A DNA stretch of 64,000 nucleotides from Falsiphaeobacter marinintestinus (lineage in GTDB: Bacteria; Pseudomonadota; Alphaproteobacteria; Rhodobacterales; Rhodobacteraceae): NCBI RefSeq assembly GCF_007923355.1, contig NZ_VOGO01000001.1, positions 186,001-250,000 on the forward strand. The letters run 5' to 3'. The notes beneath the pieces were generated by a model. That model had not been told where the DNA came from. It was given only the letters and a program-made list of their open reading frames with translations, and ran no database searches. Positions 36,209 through 46,629 of the stretch are shown here, piece by piece. A program made the position numbers and the translations under genes. How positions within the stretch are numbered: the stretch's first letter is position 1; every line of letters begins with the position of its first letter.

Positions 36209-37219
36209 ATGAGCAAGCAACGCATTCTTGTGTTTGGTTTCTCCAACGTTGCCACGACCGCTGGTTTCTCGGTCCCTCTGATCGAACGGATGCAGACCTC
36301 GCACCCCGATGTCGAAATGGTACGCGTCGGGTTGGGAGCCTTGTTGCCGCATGTGGTCCCGCCCTATTTACGCGTGGCCAATGAGTTGCTTGGCCCGTTC
36401 ACCGATGTGCTTCTTGAGATCACAAGCTCGGCTTACTCGCATTCTCGCATTGTCACTGAGGCGTCGGGAACAGAGTTGCTTTTGGATTGCATTCACGCTG
36501 TTGCCGAGATGGGCGCCCGCCCGTCCTTCATGCTGCACTACCGTAACCGGCAGGGCGCCGAACTGCTGGATTTCGAAGGGCTGACCCGAAAACTATGCGC
36601 CGAATACAACATTCCTCTTCTGGATCTGGCGGGCGCGATGGTTGCAGAAAAGGGCGTCGAATATATGAACGGGCTTCTCCGAGATGTCGCTCATACCGGC
36701 GAAGAAGGGTCGGCCCTGTTTGCCGAGCGGGGGCAAACCTTCCTGACCCAGATGTTGGAACAGGATCCTAAGCCAGACCTTGATCGCGTGCCGCTTCCCC
36801 AATGGCGACGCGAATGCATGGACTTCTCCGGCCTGATGGACCACATGCCCAAGGCCCAACTCGAATGTTCCAGCCTGAAACTACCCTATGCAGTGTTCTC
36901 AGAAAACAGCCGGGCGACCATCGATCTGGGCCAGAGCCATCGCGTCATGGCGCTACCGTTTCTGTTTCATCCAGGTGGCGGTCATGCGGACCTGAGCGTA
37001 GACGGCTCCGATCCGCTTCGGCTGACTTCAATCGACCCCGTTAGCTATTTCACCCGAATTGGCGCATTCGGATTTGATTTTTACAGAGGCCGTGAATTCA
37101 GAACGCTTGAAATTGGCCCCGTTTCAGATGCGCCCGATGTCAAACTGTTGCGGCGGGAAAAAACCAAACCGACTCTGAATTACATTGGTGCACCGATCAT
37201 CATGCGCCCCACGGAGTAA
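36209..37219 (+). CDS. SGNH-hydrolase-like protein of the glycan region
   Basis: A 336-residue protein beginning ILVFGFSNVATTAGFSVP, where the Ser in GFSN could be the nucleophile of an SGNH/GDSL fold, and with a later RDVAHTGEEGSALFA stretch that could supply the Asp and His. A C-terminal beta-rich part (VMALPFLFHPGGGHADLSVD) follows. Such proteins often remove or add acetyl groups on polysaccharides. The family call is tentative. The ATG at 36209 follows AGAAGGA. Confidence 0.6.
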   Translation: MSKQRILVFGFSNVATTAGFSVPLIERMQTSHPDVEMVRVGLGALLPHVVPPYLRVANELLGPFTDVLLEITSSAYSHSRIVTEASGTELLLDCIHAVAEMGARPSFMLHYRNRQGAELLDFEGLTRKLCAEYNIPLLDLAGAMVAEKGVEYMNGLLRDVAHTGEEGSALFAERGQTFLTQMLEQDPKPDLDRVPLPQWRRECMDFSGLMDHMPKAQLECSSLKLPYAVFSENSRATIDLGQSHRVMALPFLFHPGGGHADLSVDGSDPLRLTSIDPVSYFTRIGAFGFDFYRGREFRTLEIGPVSDAPDVKLLRREKTKPTLNYIGAPIIMRPTE

Positions 37220-37240
37220 CCTCCGCGAGGCGCAGAAGTG

Positions 37241-39601
37241 TTATTTTTGCGGGTGCAACACCCAGGACTGTCGGCTGTCTTCAATTTCGAACCCGTGTTC
37301 CAGCGCGAACTCTTTGATGTTGCGCTGCATGACCATTTCACCGGTTTCATCCGGCCACAGCCAATCGTCACCACACAATACCGCGTCCGGGAACAAGCTG
37401 AGCGCCGTGTCCAGATCGTCTCGGTGCTTGAACGCATCGATATAGATCATTTCAAGCGGCACGTTCCGATCACTCAGGTATTTCAGGGCCTCGGGCGAAT
37501 AGCGCCGCACCGGGATAAAGCGCTCTTTGTACAGCCGCAGATTGTTCATTGCGACGCTGAAATTGCCATACTTCCGGATCAGGTCCGCAATCCGCGTAAC
37601 CTCGTCATCGGGAAGGTGCACGACGTGGCGCATCATATTGGCATCATTGGCCATCTGTTCGACGTAGTTGGCCCAGCTGTTTTCCCATGGGTCAACACCA
37701 ATCAGGGTCAGGTCCGGCTTGCATTGCAACCAATGCAAAGCTGAGCCGCCCAGAAAACAGCCGACTTCAACCATCAGAGTGATGTCATTGTCATGAATGG
37801 CCTTAAAGATGATCTCGCGCCCACCATCGCCATTACAATCCAACGCCAGGTGAAAAGGAGCATGATCACCGTAAGGGAAATTGGGCCAAGGGTTATCGCG
37901 GCGCAGGTTGTCCAGACCGCTGATCAGCGACGGTTTGGTGCTTTCCTCTTCACTCTCGACAAGCGTCGTACGGGTCTGGTTTTCGCCCTGCTTTGCGACG
38001 GCCGCAGGCGCCGTAGCTTGCGCCGTCGACGTGCGTTGAACAGACGTTTCACGTTTCAGTTTTGCAGCCACTTCGACCGCAGGCGGCGTGCCGCCCTTGC
38101 GATAATGGAAAATGCTGTGGGACGAGATCCCACGCCACGCATCGGTCGGGATCACGGCGCTGCGCAACTCGTCACGGCTGAAAATCTCGGCCATTTCGAC
38201 CAGATGTTTGTGATCGCCCCAAACATCGCGCAGCATTTCGGTCAGGCTTTCGGTTCCGAAAATACGCATGTGGTCTTCTTGCCCGAAACGCGTCTTGCGC
38301 TCGGCTTCGGTCAGATCGGGCGACAGATCTTCGGCGGTTGTCGTACCGCGGAACGGGACCGACAGGAAATGCAGACCACCCGGCGCCAGGATTCGATCCA
38401 TTTCGCGCAAAACGGCCGATACATCACATGGCACGTGTTCCAAAACGTGCGAGTGCAGGATCAGATCATAGCTTTCGTCCGCAATATCCGCCAGATCCGT
38501 GCACAGATCCAGTTTGCGCACCGTCACGATCTTGCTTGCGTACCGCTCCGGGTCAAAATCCGTTGCATGATATTTGTCGCCGGACAATTCCTTGAACCGC
38601 CGCACCAGCCCCATTTCCGGGGCCAGATGCAGCACGCGAGCGCCTTCCTTGAAGCCACCCAGCTTTTCCAACAACATCCACATCATGCGGTTACGTTCGA
38701 CGGCCCGACACGAACTGCAGCGGGCATTCACACGGCCGTTGAAATCTTCGAATTGATCGCTGCCACAGATCGGGCATTTAAGGTCGGGCAAAGCTGGCGG
38801 CGTATACGCCTGACGAACAGCTGCCGGTTCAGACGCAATACGGCGTTTGACGGGCGATCCGGTGATCTTGCGCATCACGAAAGTTGCATTGGTGTGACAT
38901 GGCGGAACGGCACTGCTGCGCCGAATGATGGACAGCTTGCCGCCCAACCCTTCAATCATGTCAGTAACATTGGCACCATAGTCCGTGTAGACAAGACATT
39001 TCGATCCATCGCCCGAATTGTGATACCGCGCCGGTTTGATGTGCACTTCTTCACCGTTTTCCATCGCTACCCGGGCCGTGGATCGATCTGGAAAGGGAAA
39101 GTCGTTCGGGATTGAGAACAGGTGAATGCCACCGGGCTTCAGCACCCGAAGGGTTTCCTCAAACGCTGTGCGAATATCAAACAGATGCTCCATGACATCG
39201 CTGCTGATGATCAGATCAAAGCTGTCGTCCTCAAAGGTCAGCGCCGTCAGATCTTCGTTTTGCACGCCTTCCGGAGTCATTTCGCCCAGATCCATATCCG
39301 GCCAGAAATAAGATTGCGTATATTGCGGCAAACCTTTCAGATGCCGCACGAACGGCCCGCGCAGGGCTGGTTCGAAAATCGACACCTGATTCAGATAGCC
39401 GCCATTCGCCAGTTCCCTTAGCGATGTGGCTTGTCCCCGTCCAAATTCATCGATGATAATGCTGGCCTGATCCCGCCAGCGCAACGTGAACCGGCAACTC
39501 GGACACGCATAACTTTCCCGCAACGAACGCTCGTCTCCGCGCTCAAACGTTCCAGTATGTCCACAGATCGAGCATGTGGCTTCAATGATTGGACTGCTCA
39601 C
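37241..39601 (-). CDS. Triple methyltransferase-domain protein with two zinc ribbons
   Basis: A 786-residue protein with repeated architecture. A zinc ribbon (Cys10, Cys13, Cys33, Cys36) precedes methyltransferase domain 1 (FDLIISSDVMEHLFD, LRVLKPGGIHLFSIP). A second ribbon (CPICGSDQF near residue 275, CSSCRAVERNR) precedes domain 2 (ARVLHLAPEMGLV, YDLILHSHVLEHVPCD, RILAPGGLHFLSVP). After a Ser/Thr-rich linker a third class I domain (LMVEVGCFLGGSALHWL, MIYIDAFKHRDDLD) ends the chain. The start is GTG at 39601 with AGGA. It probably methylates glycan sugars or related small molecules; substrates unknown. It is convergent with the SGNH-like gene. Confidence 0.8.
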   Translation of the reverse strand: MSSPIIEATCSICGHTGTFERGDERSLRESYACPSCRFTLRWRDQASIIIDEFGRGQATSLRELANGGYLNQVSIFEPALRGPFVRHLKGLPQYTQSYFWPDMDLGEMTPEGVQNEDLTALTFEDDSFDLIISSDVMEHLFDIRTAFEETLRVLKPGGIHLFSIPNDFPFPDRSTARVAMENGEEVHIKPARYHNSGDGSKCLVYTDYGANVTDMIEGLGGKLSIIRRSSAVPPCHTNATFVMRKITGSPVKRRIASEPAAVRQAYTPPALPDLKCPICGSDQFEDFNGRVNARCSSCRAVERNRMMWMLLEKLGGFKEGARVLHLAPEMGLVRRFKELSGDKYHATDFDPERYASKIVTVRKLDLCTDLADIADESYDLILHSHVLEHVPCDVSAVLREMDRILAPGGLHFLSVPFRGTTTAEDLSPDLTEAERKTRFGQEDHMRIFGTESLTEMLRDVWGDHKHLVEMAEIFSRDELRSAVIPTDAWRGISSHSIFHYRKGGTPPAVEVAAKLKRETSVQRTSTAQATAPAAVAKQGENQTRTTLVESEEESTKPSLISGLDNLRRDNPWPNFPYGDHAPFHLALDCNGDGGREIIFKAIHDNDITLMVEVGCFLGGSALHWLQCKPDLTLIGVDPWENSWANYVEQMANDANMMRHVVHLPDDEVTRIADLIRKYGNFSVAMNNLRLYKERFIPVRRYSPEALKYLSDRNVPLEMIYIDAFKHRDDLDTALSLFPDAVLCGDDWLWPDETGEMVMQRNIKEFALEHGFEIEDSRQSWVLHPQK

Positions 39602-39868
39602 GGGATGCGCTTCCTATTTCAAATGCGACGATGCAATCAATGTTTGCCTGCCCGGTACACGATAGCTGCTCAGGGCAAAGCCACAACTGCTTGAACAGAC
39701 CTAACCCAAGGCAGGATTGTAGCCAAGACAAGGATCTAAAAAGGTCGGCAATTTCTGTCGTTGGGACATTGTGATCGCCAGATGTCAGGACGCAACGATG
39801 TGGTTGTGGCGAATATGCAGATAGGAACGCCGACCCGTATCGGGTTCCGTTAAACGCAAAGGAGAGAG
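39602..39868. other. Intergenic region upstream of the methyltransferase gene
   Basis: No gene is supported; a frame reading through the tRNA from this side is a shadow. The region should contain the promoter of the methyltransferase gene and the 3' end of the tRNA-Val transcript. Confidence 0.5.
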
Positions 39869-39944
<76 letters not shown>

Positions 39945-40009
39945 GATCTGCGTCGATCTAAACAAGGTTGCGCGGACGTGCAAGAGGGTGTTGGCAGATT
40001 TTCTACACC

Positions 40010-40618
40010 TCAGACATTCCGGCGTTGCGGAACGGTGCCATCCGGGCCAATGCGTTCATATTCTCCACTCGACAGGCGATACAGAATCCCCTGCCCGCCC
40101 TCCAGCGCCGCAAAAGCAGACAATGGCAGATCCAGTGCCACACATCGCATCATGCGGCTGGTGATCCCATGGGTCACGATCACGGCCGGTCCGGACAGAT
40201 CCGTCAAAAAACTGCGAACCCGCGACGCCAGATCCTTCAGGCTTTCGCCGCCCGGCGCCTGCCCGTACCAGGACATAGCAGACGGATCTTCGAACAGATG
40301 TGGGGCGGCTTCGTGGATTTCGCTGCGCATCCGCCCGGTCCAGTTCCCCATCTCGATCTCACGCAGACGCGCGTCGGTGACGATTTGCGTGTCATGCCCC
40401 TGCGCCGCAATTCGAGCCGTTTCAACCGCGCGGCCCTGCGGTGACGTAAACCAACCGTGCGAAGACGCGCCCTGCCCGGCAATCAGTGCATTCTGCGCCC
40501 GTGCCTGCGACCGCCCGGTTTCGGTCAAAGGGCTGTCCAACGCGCCTTGCATCCGGCCCAGACGGTTCCATTCAGTTTCGCCATGTCTGAGGATCAGCAG
40601 TTCTGGCAGGTCTATCAT
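40010..40618 (-). CDS. Histidine phosphatase family protein (phosphoglycerate mutase-like)
   Basis: A 202-residue protein with the RHG signature LILRHGETEWNRLGRMQG near the N-terminus, where the His is phosphorylated, the acid residue region LREIEMGNWTG and the second catalytic His in VIVTHGITSRM. The family removes phosphate from sugars or small molecules. The ATG at 40618 follows AAGG; the longer frame adds 60 residues without family similarity and is not used. Confidence 0.92.
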   Translation of the reverse strand: MIDLPELLILRHGETEWNRLGRMQGALDSPLTETGRSQARAQNALIAGQGASSHGWFTSPQGRAVETARIAAQGHDTQIVTDARLREIEMGNWTGRMRSEIHEAAPHLFEDPSAMSWYGQAPGGESLKDLASRVRSFLTDLSGPAVIVTHGITSRMMRCVALDLPLSAFAALEGGQGILYRLSSGEYERIGPDGTVPQRRNV

Positions 40619-40885
40619 CTTGCGTTGCCTTATTGAAAATCCGTCAGGGGGGATTCTTGGAAAAGCAAGCCATACGACCTGCACGATACCCTTCCGACCT
40701 TGACCGAATATGTGCGTTAAGCCTGCTTTGTCCACTCTCATCGTGGCTATCTGCGTTAGGAGTTGGCGCCCGTTGACTGTGTCGCCTACCCGTTGCATTG
40801 GACGGCTGATTTGGCGCTGATAATACGGATTCAGAGTTTGTTCAGAGAATCAGCCCATCCTTAGCGCAAAGGATGGAGACGCCTT

Positions 40886-41320
40886 ATGACAACCAAAACG
40901 GATTTGCTGCAGCGCTGGTATGATGAGGTCTGGGTACACGGCAACCTGGACGCAATCGACAAATTCTTTGTCCCCGACCTGGTCGCCACCGGGATCGTGC
41001 CCGAGATGCAGATGGGCCGCGATGACTTTCAGGATCTTGTGGTCGCATTTCGCGCCCACGTGGGCGAAATTGATGTCCGGCTCCCCAAAACCGTGGAACA
41101 TGATGATTGGCTGGCCGCCTTTCTGCATGTGCATACCACCCGCGCCGACAATGGGGCCCCGATCGAAGTGACGGGGCAGGTCATGGCCCGGTTCGAAGGC
41201 GACCAGATCGTCGAAGCGTATAATCAGTTCGATTTCGTTTCCCTGTTTGAACAACTGGGCCAACTGCCCGAAGATACAATTCCGATCTGCATGACGGGTC
41301 AGCAGCTCGAATGGGCCTGA
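40886..41320 (+). CDS. SnoaL-like (NTF2-fold) protein
   Basis: A 144-residue protein with the cone-shaped NTF2 fold pattern: WYDEVWVHGNLDAIDKFF at the start, followed by GRDDFQDLV and the beta strands FLHVHTTRADNG and VTGQVMARFEGDQIVEAY. SnoaL-like proteins are isomerases, hydratases or binding proteins. The ATG at 40886 has GGAG upstream. No neighbour gives a firm role. Confidence 0.82.
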   Translation: MTTKTDLLQRWYDEVWVHGNLDAIDKFFVPDLVATGIVPEMQMGRDDFQDLVVAFRAHVGEIDVRLPKTVEHDDWLAAFLHVHTTRADNGAPIEVTGQVMARFEGDQIVEAYNQFDFVSLFEQLGQLPEDTIPICMTGQQLEWA

Positions 41321-41453
41321 CCCGGGGAGGTCTCACCGCTTGACCCCGCTCTTTGGCATGAGGTAAAAGCTGGTATGGGGTTCAAAAGCGAACGCCCCGT
41401 CAGGCTCAGGCCCAAGTTCGCGTTCTTTGTCGATACTTGTCGAAGGATGCACC

Positions 41454-42269
41454 ATGGCCTCTCTAAATACCATTTCTCCGCCAAAACTGATGCGCCTGAT
41501 CGGAACCGATCAAGCGCCCGTTCTAATCGATGTCCGAACCAGTTCTGACTCTGCGGAAAACCCTTTTCTGATTCCGACCGCGTTCCATTGTCCGCATGAT
41601 CAGATTGCCGCGTTGGCTCCAGATCTTTCCGTTCAGACCGTGGTCATCATCTGTCATAAGGGACTGAAACTGAGCCACGGTTCTGCCGCTCTGTTGCGCG
41701 CCCGGGGCGTGTCCGCCATCTCCCTCGAAGGTGGCATGGTCAACTGGATTGACGCAGGCCTCCCCACAATTCCGGTTGCGGCGATTGCCGACGGCTGGAC
41801 AGGCACACCGACCCGCTGGGTTACCCGCCACCGGCCAAAGATCGACAGGATCGCCTGCCCCTGGCTGATCCGGCGCTTTATCGATCCGAAGGCCGATTTT
41901 CTGTTTGTCCCCCCTTCCGAAGTTGCTGCAGTGGCCGATCGATTTGACGCCATTCCGTTCGACACGCCGGACGCCCCCTGGACGCATGACAAAGAGCTCT
42001 GCACATTCGATGCGATGCTGAAAGGGTTCGGGCTGAACACTCCTCCTTTGGATAAGATGGCGGCCGTCATTCGCGCAGCCGACACTGGCGACCTTGACGG
42101 CACGCCAGAAGCCGCCGGACTGCTGGCACTGTCTGTCGGATTGTCACGTGTCCACAAAGATGACCTGACACAGATGGAGGCCGGCTTCGTCCTCTATGAC
42201 GCTCTCTATCGTTGGGCCCGGGATGGCGCAGGCGAAACCCACAGCTGGCCGGAGCATCACACCAAATGA
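41454..42269 (+). CDS. Rhodanese-ChrB fusion protein (chromate resistance associated)
   Basis: A 271-residue protein in two parts. Residues about 10-105 are a rhodanese domain with active-site cysteine in IICHKGLKLS. Residues about 115-265 are a ChrB-type domain (RIACPWLIRRFIDPKADFLF, then CTFDAMLKGFGL). ChrB proteins control or support chromate efflux. The gene overlaps chrA by 4 nt (ATGA), so the two are translationally coupled. The start ATG follows AAGGA. Confidence 0.88.
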   Translation: MASLNTISPPKLMRLIGTDQAPVLIDVRTSSDSAENPFLIPTAFHCPHDQIAALAPDLSVQTVVIICHKGLKLSHGSAALLRARGVSAISLEGGMVNWIDAGLPTIPVAAIADGWTGTPTRWVTRHRPKIDRIACPWLIRRFIDPKADFLFVPPSEVAAVADRFDAIPFDTPDAPWTHDKELCTFDAMLKGFGLNTPPLDKMAAVIRAADTGDLDGTPEAAGLLALSVGLSRVHKDDLTQMEAGFVLYDALYRWARDGAGETHSWPEHHTK

Positions 42270-43519
42270 CCCCGACCTATTCTGAACTGTTCCGCGTCTT
42301 CGGGCGCATCGGGCTTTTGTCCTTTGGCGGGCCCGCCGCCCAGATCGCACTGATGCACCGGGAACTTGTGGAAGAACGCGACTGGCTAAACGAAGACGGG
42401 TTTCTGCGCGCATTATCACTGTGCATGCTTTTGCCGGGCCCCGAGGCCATGCAACTTGCGACCTATGCAGGGTGGCGGTTGCGCGGAACAGCCGGCGGAC
42501 TGTTGGCCGGGGCGCTGTTCGTGGTGCCCGGCGCCTTGATCATTGCCCTTTTGGTTTGGCTCTACGCGATCTTTGGCGACCTGCCACTGGTGCAGGGCGC
42601 GTTTCTGGGCATCAAGGCGGCGGTGATCGTCATCGTTCTGCAAGCTTTGAAGAAAGTGTCGTCCAAAGCGCTCACCTCGCCATCAGCGTGGGTTCTGGCG
42701 GGGCTGGCCTTCTTGGCGATCTTCGCGCTGAACCTTCCTTTCCCATTGATCATTGCCGCAGCAGCATTGTGGGGTTGGCTCTCCGCGACAGAGACGGATG
42801 TCAAAGACGTTCCTCCGCCGCACAATGCGAGGCCCCTGCGCACGATCTTGGTCTGGGGAACGCTCTGGCTGGTGCCACTTGTGATGCTCAGCCTGACTGG
42901 GCAAACCCTGCTGGCTGATATCGGATGGTTCTTTGCAAAACTCGCAGTTGTAACCTTTGGCGGAGCCTATGCCGTGCTCGCCTACATGACGCAGACCGTC
43001 GTGGGCGATTATCAGTGGATGACGACGTCCCAGATGATTGATGCGCTAGGGTTGGCCGAAACCACGCCCGGGCCCCTGATTCTTGTGACCCAATTCGTCG
43101 CTATGCTGACCGGGTATCTGCAAAGCGGCCCCGGCATGGCAATCGCTGCGGGAATCGTTGCGCTTTGGGCCACGTTCACGCCCTGTTTTCTGTGGATATT
43201 TCTGGCCGGACCGTACCTTGAGCAAATCTCGTCCCGGCCGCGCCTGTCTGCAGCCCTCTCGGCCATCACGGCAGCTGTTGTCGGCGTCATCCTGAATTTG
43301 TCAGTCTGGTTCGCCCTGCATGTCTGGTTTTCGTCAGTTCGCGTCGTTGGCAGTGGTCCAGTCGCGATCCCGCTCCCGGATCTGTCGACGCTGGATGTGC
43401 GCGCCGCCATCCTGACACTTCTTGCTGCGGTGCTAATGTTGGGGCTGAAACAGGGAATGTCGATGACGCTTGCTGTCGGAGCAGGCGTTTCGACGATATG
43501 GACCCTGATATCCACATGA
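42266..43519 (+). CDS. chrA: Chromate transporter ChrA
   Basis: Inner-membrane protein of 417 residues with about twelve hydrophobic segments in two homologous halves, each opening with the CHR motif: FGRIGLLSFGGPAAQIALMH in the first half and FFAKLAVVTFGGAYAVLAYM in the second. LLPGPEAMQLATYAGW and ETTPGPLILVTQFV are the matching second motifs. Long-chain ChrA proteins export chromate or sulfate-like anions. The start overlaps the rhodanese-ChrB gene. Confidence 0.94.
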   Translation: MTPTYSELFRVFGRIGLLSFGGPAAQIALMHRELVEERDWLNEDGFLRALSLCMLLPGPEAMQLATYAGWRLRGTAGGLLAGALFVVPGALIIALLVWLYAIFGDLPLVQGAFLGIKAAVIVIVLQALKKVSSKALTSPSAWVLAGLAFLAIFALNLPFPLIIAAAALWGWLSATETDVKDVPPPHNARPLRTILVWGTLWLVPLVMLSLTGQTLLADIGWFFAKLAVVTFGGAYAVLAYMTQTVVGDYQWMTTSQMIDALGLAETTPGPLILVTQFVAMLTGYLQSGPGMAIAAGIVALWATFTPCFLWIFLAGPYLEQISSRPRLSAALSAITAAVVGVILNLSVWFALHVWFSSVRVVGSGPVAIPLPDLSTLDVRAAILTLLAAVLMLGLKQGMSMTLAVGAGVSTIWTLIST

Positions 43520-43589
43520 AAGCCGCGCGCACGCTCTTTTGTTTCCGGTCGAATCCCTTATGCTGACGGAAATAAATTGGGGATAAGCG

Positions 43590-44057
43590 ATGTCAGAAGA
43601 TATCGATTATGGAAGACTGATGCATCAGGCCATGCGTGGCCTGATCAAAACGGTTCTCACGGACGTTGCTGAACGCGGCCTGCCCGGGGCGCATCATTTC
43701 TTCATTACGTTCGATACGTTACATCCGGATGTACAGATCGCCGAATGGCTGTCTGAACGCTATCCTGGCGAAATGACGGTTGTGATGCAGCACTGGTTCG
43801 ACAATCTTGATGTCGGCGATGACGGGTTTTCAATCACCCTGAATTTCGGCGACCAGCCCGAACCGATCTACATCCCATATGACGCGATCAAGACCTTCGT
43901 CGATCCGTCAGTTGAATTCGGCCTGCGATTCGAAGCTGCTGAAGACGACGAGGATGAGATTGAGCCCGAGGATCTGTTGGAGCCCGGCGATATCGAAGTC
44001 GAAGACGACGGCGAGCACAAAGGCGACGTCGTCTCGCTTGACAGTTTCCGCAAGTAA
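43590..44057 (+). CDS. sspB: ClpXP adaptor protein SspB (alpha type)
   Basis: A 155-residue protein that delivers ssrA-tagged proteins to ClpXP. It has the alphaproteobacterial SspB start YGRLMHQAMRGLIKTVL and the binding-fold segment HHFFITFDTLHPDVQIAEWL. A long acidic linker (DDEDEIEPEDLLEPGDIEVE) joins the fold to the C-terminal ClpX-binding tail (GDVVSLDSFRK). The ATG at 43590 follows GGGGATAAG. A secreted hypothetical gene is convergent 6 bp away. Confidence 0.95.
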   Translation: MSEDIDYGRLMHQAMRGLIKTVLTDVAERGLPGAHHFFITFDTLHPDVQIAEWLSERYPGEMTVVMQHWFDNLDVGDDGFSITLNFGDQPEPIYIPYDAIKTFVDPSVEFGLRFEAAEDDEDEIEPEDLLEPGDIEVEDDGEHKGDVVSLDSFRK

Positions 44058-44063
44058 CGGCGC

Positions 44064-44618
44064 TTATTGCTGTTTCAGAAACGTGTTCACGGAACGCTGC
44101 AGCGATCCGTTGCGCAGATTCGTGAACTTCAGCGTCAGCCCGCCCTCGGCCAGTGTTCGATCGAACTGCTGCAATTCGTAACCGCCAACGTCATCCACGA
44201 ACAGCGAATAAACCGTCAGCGTATCGCCTTCGATTCGCCCCCACACAAAGGGTTCGCCCTTCATCGGGTCCAGTTGTACGGCATGGCCAAACACGTTGCG
44301 CTTCATTGCGGCGGCATAGATACCATCGCGGTCTGACGGGACAAATGAAATCGAATAGGATTTCTCTTTGATGCGCCCGTCCGGTTTGTGGGTGGCGGAT
44401 GTCCAGTCAACGGTGAACCCTTCTTTGGTTTCGCTGATCGACACACTCATGTCGCGCTTTGAAGCATCGCCATCTGCCGATATGACCTCGGCGGATCCGA
44501 CATAGTCGCCGACAAAGCGGGACACATCCGCCCACGCCGGTACAGACAGAACGGCGAACGCGCACAGCGCGGCACAAAGGAGCATCAGCTTTTGGGATAT
44601 TGGAACGGCGCGTATCAT
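44064..44618 (-). CDS. Secreted hypothetical protein
   Basis: A 184-residue protein with a clear signal peptide (hydrophobic LMLLCAALCAFAVLSVPAWA, cleavage near AWA). The mature part is beta-rich with GDYVGSAEVISADGD and VWGRIEGDTLTVYSL, resembling small periplasmic lipocalin-like or DUF proteins of alphaproteobacteria, but I do not recognise the family. The ATG at 44618 is preceded by GAGGAAAAG. It shares no operon with its neighbours. Confidence 0.75.
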   Translation of the reverse strand: MIRAVPISQKLMLLCAALCAFAVLSVPAWADVSRFVGDYVGSAEVISADGDASKRDMSVSISETKEGFTVDWTSATHKPDGRIKEKSYSISFVPSDRDGIYAAAMKRNVFGHAVQLDPMKGEPFVWGRIEGDTLTVYSLFVDDVGGYELQQFDRTLAEGGLTLKFTNLRNGSLQRSVNTFLKQQ

Positions 44619-44846
44619 CTGACTTTTCCTCGCTTTTCAGTTGGGTAAACCCAGCCCGCCGGATCATCTTACAAGCTCGCTGCCGCAGGGCAACGCCCAC
44701 GGTAAACAAGATCGCGAAAACTTGCTTGCCATATCGGCGCTATATCTTTGCGCGTGGCGCGATTATGCTGCGCGCAACTGGCCAATTGCGCCTTGGGATC
44801 AGGGCCGCTAAACGGCATACGAAAGTATACGATACGGAGTTGACCC

Positions 44847-46240
<1,394 letters not shown>

Positions 46241-46241
<1 letters not shown>

Positions 46242-46417
46242 TGGCAGAACCGGTCAACCTGAACCGGTTCCGGAAACAACAAGCGCGGGCTGAGAAAAAG
46301 GCCCGCGCTGACGAAAATGCCGTAAAATTCGGACGAACGAAGGCCGAAAAAGACCTAAACCGCGCGCGCGCGGACAAGGCAGACCGGGACCATGACGGGC
46401 ACAAGAACGAGCCATGA
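46241..46417 (+). CDS. DUF4169 small protein
   Basis: A 58-residue, strongly charged protein (MAEPVNLNRFRKQQARAEKK start; KAEKDLNRARADKADRD later) matching the DUF4169 family, which is found next to fumC in many alphaproteobacteria. It is mostly helical and probably coiled. Its ATG overlaps the fumC stop (TGATG) and its own stop overlaps the next ATG (ATGA), so all three genes are coupled. Function unknown. Confidence 0.88.
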
Positions 46418-46629
46418 GCCGCCCGCGCAAACGATCTCTGACCCTGCACGGGCATCGCACATCAGTGTCATTGGAAGACGAATTCTGGGACGCTTTCCGC
46501 GAGATCGCAGCGCAGGACGGCCAAGCCATCAACGCATTGGCTGCAACAATTGACGAAGCGCGGGGAACCGAGATGGGGCTTGCGTCCGCCATTCGCCTAT
46601 TCGTGCTGCGGCGCTTGCAGAAGCGTTAA
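46414..46629 (+). CDS. Ribbon-helix-helix domain protein
   Basis: A 71-residue protein with a predicted ribbon-helix-helix fold: strand HRTSVSLEDEFWDAFREIA followed by two helices (ALAATIDEARG, SAIRLFVLRRLQK). Members of this family, adjacent to fumC-DUF4169, may bind DNA or act as partner proteins. Its stop overlaps the end of the convergent P450 gene by 4 bp. Confidence 0.85.
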   Translation: MSRPRKRSLTLHGHRTSVSLEDEFWDAFREIAAQDGQAINALAATIDEARGTEMGLASAIRLFVLRRLQKR

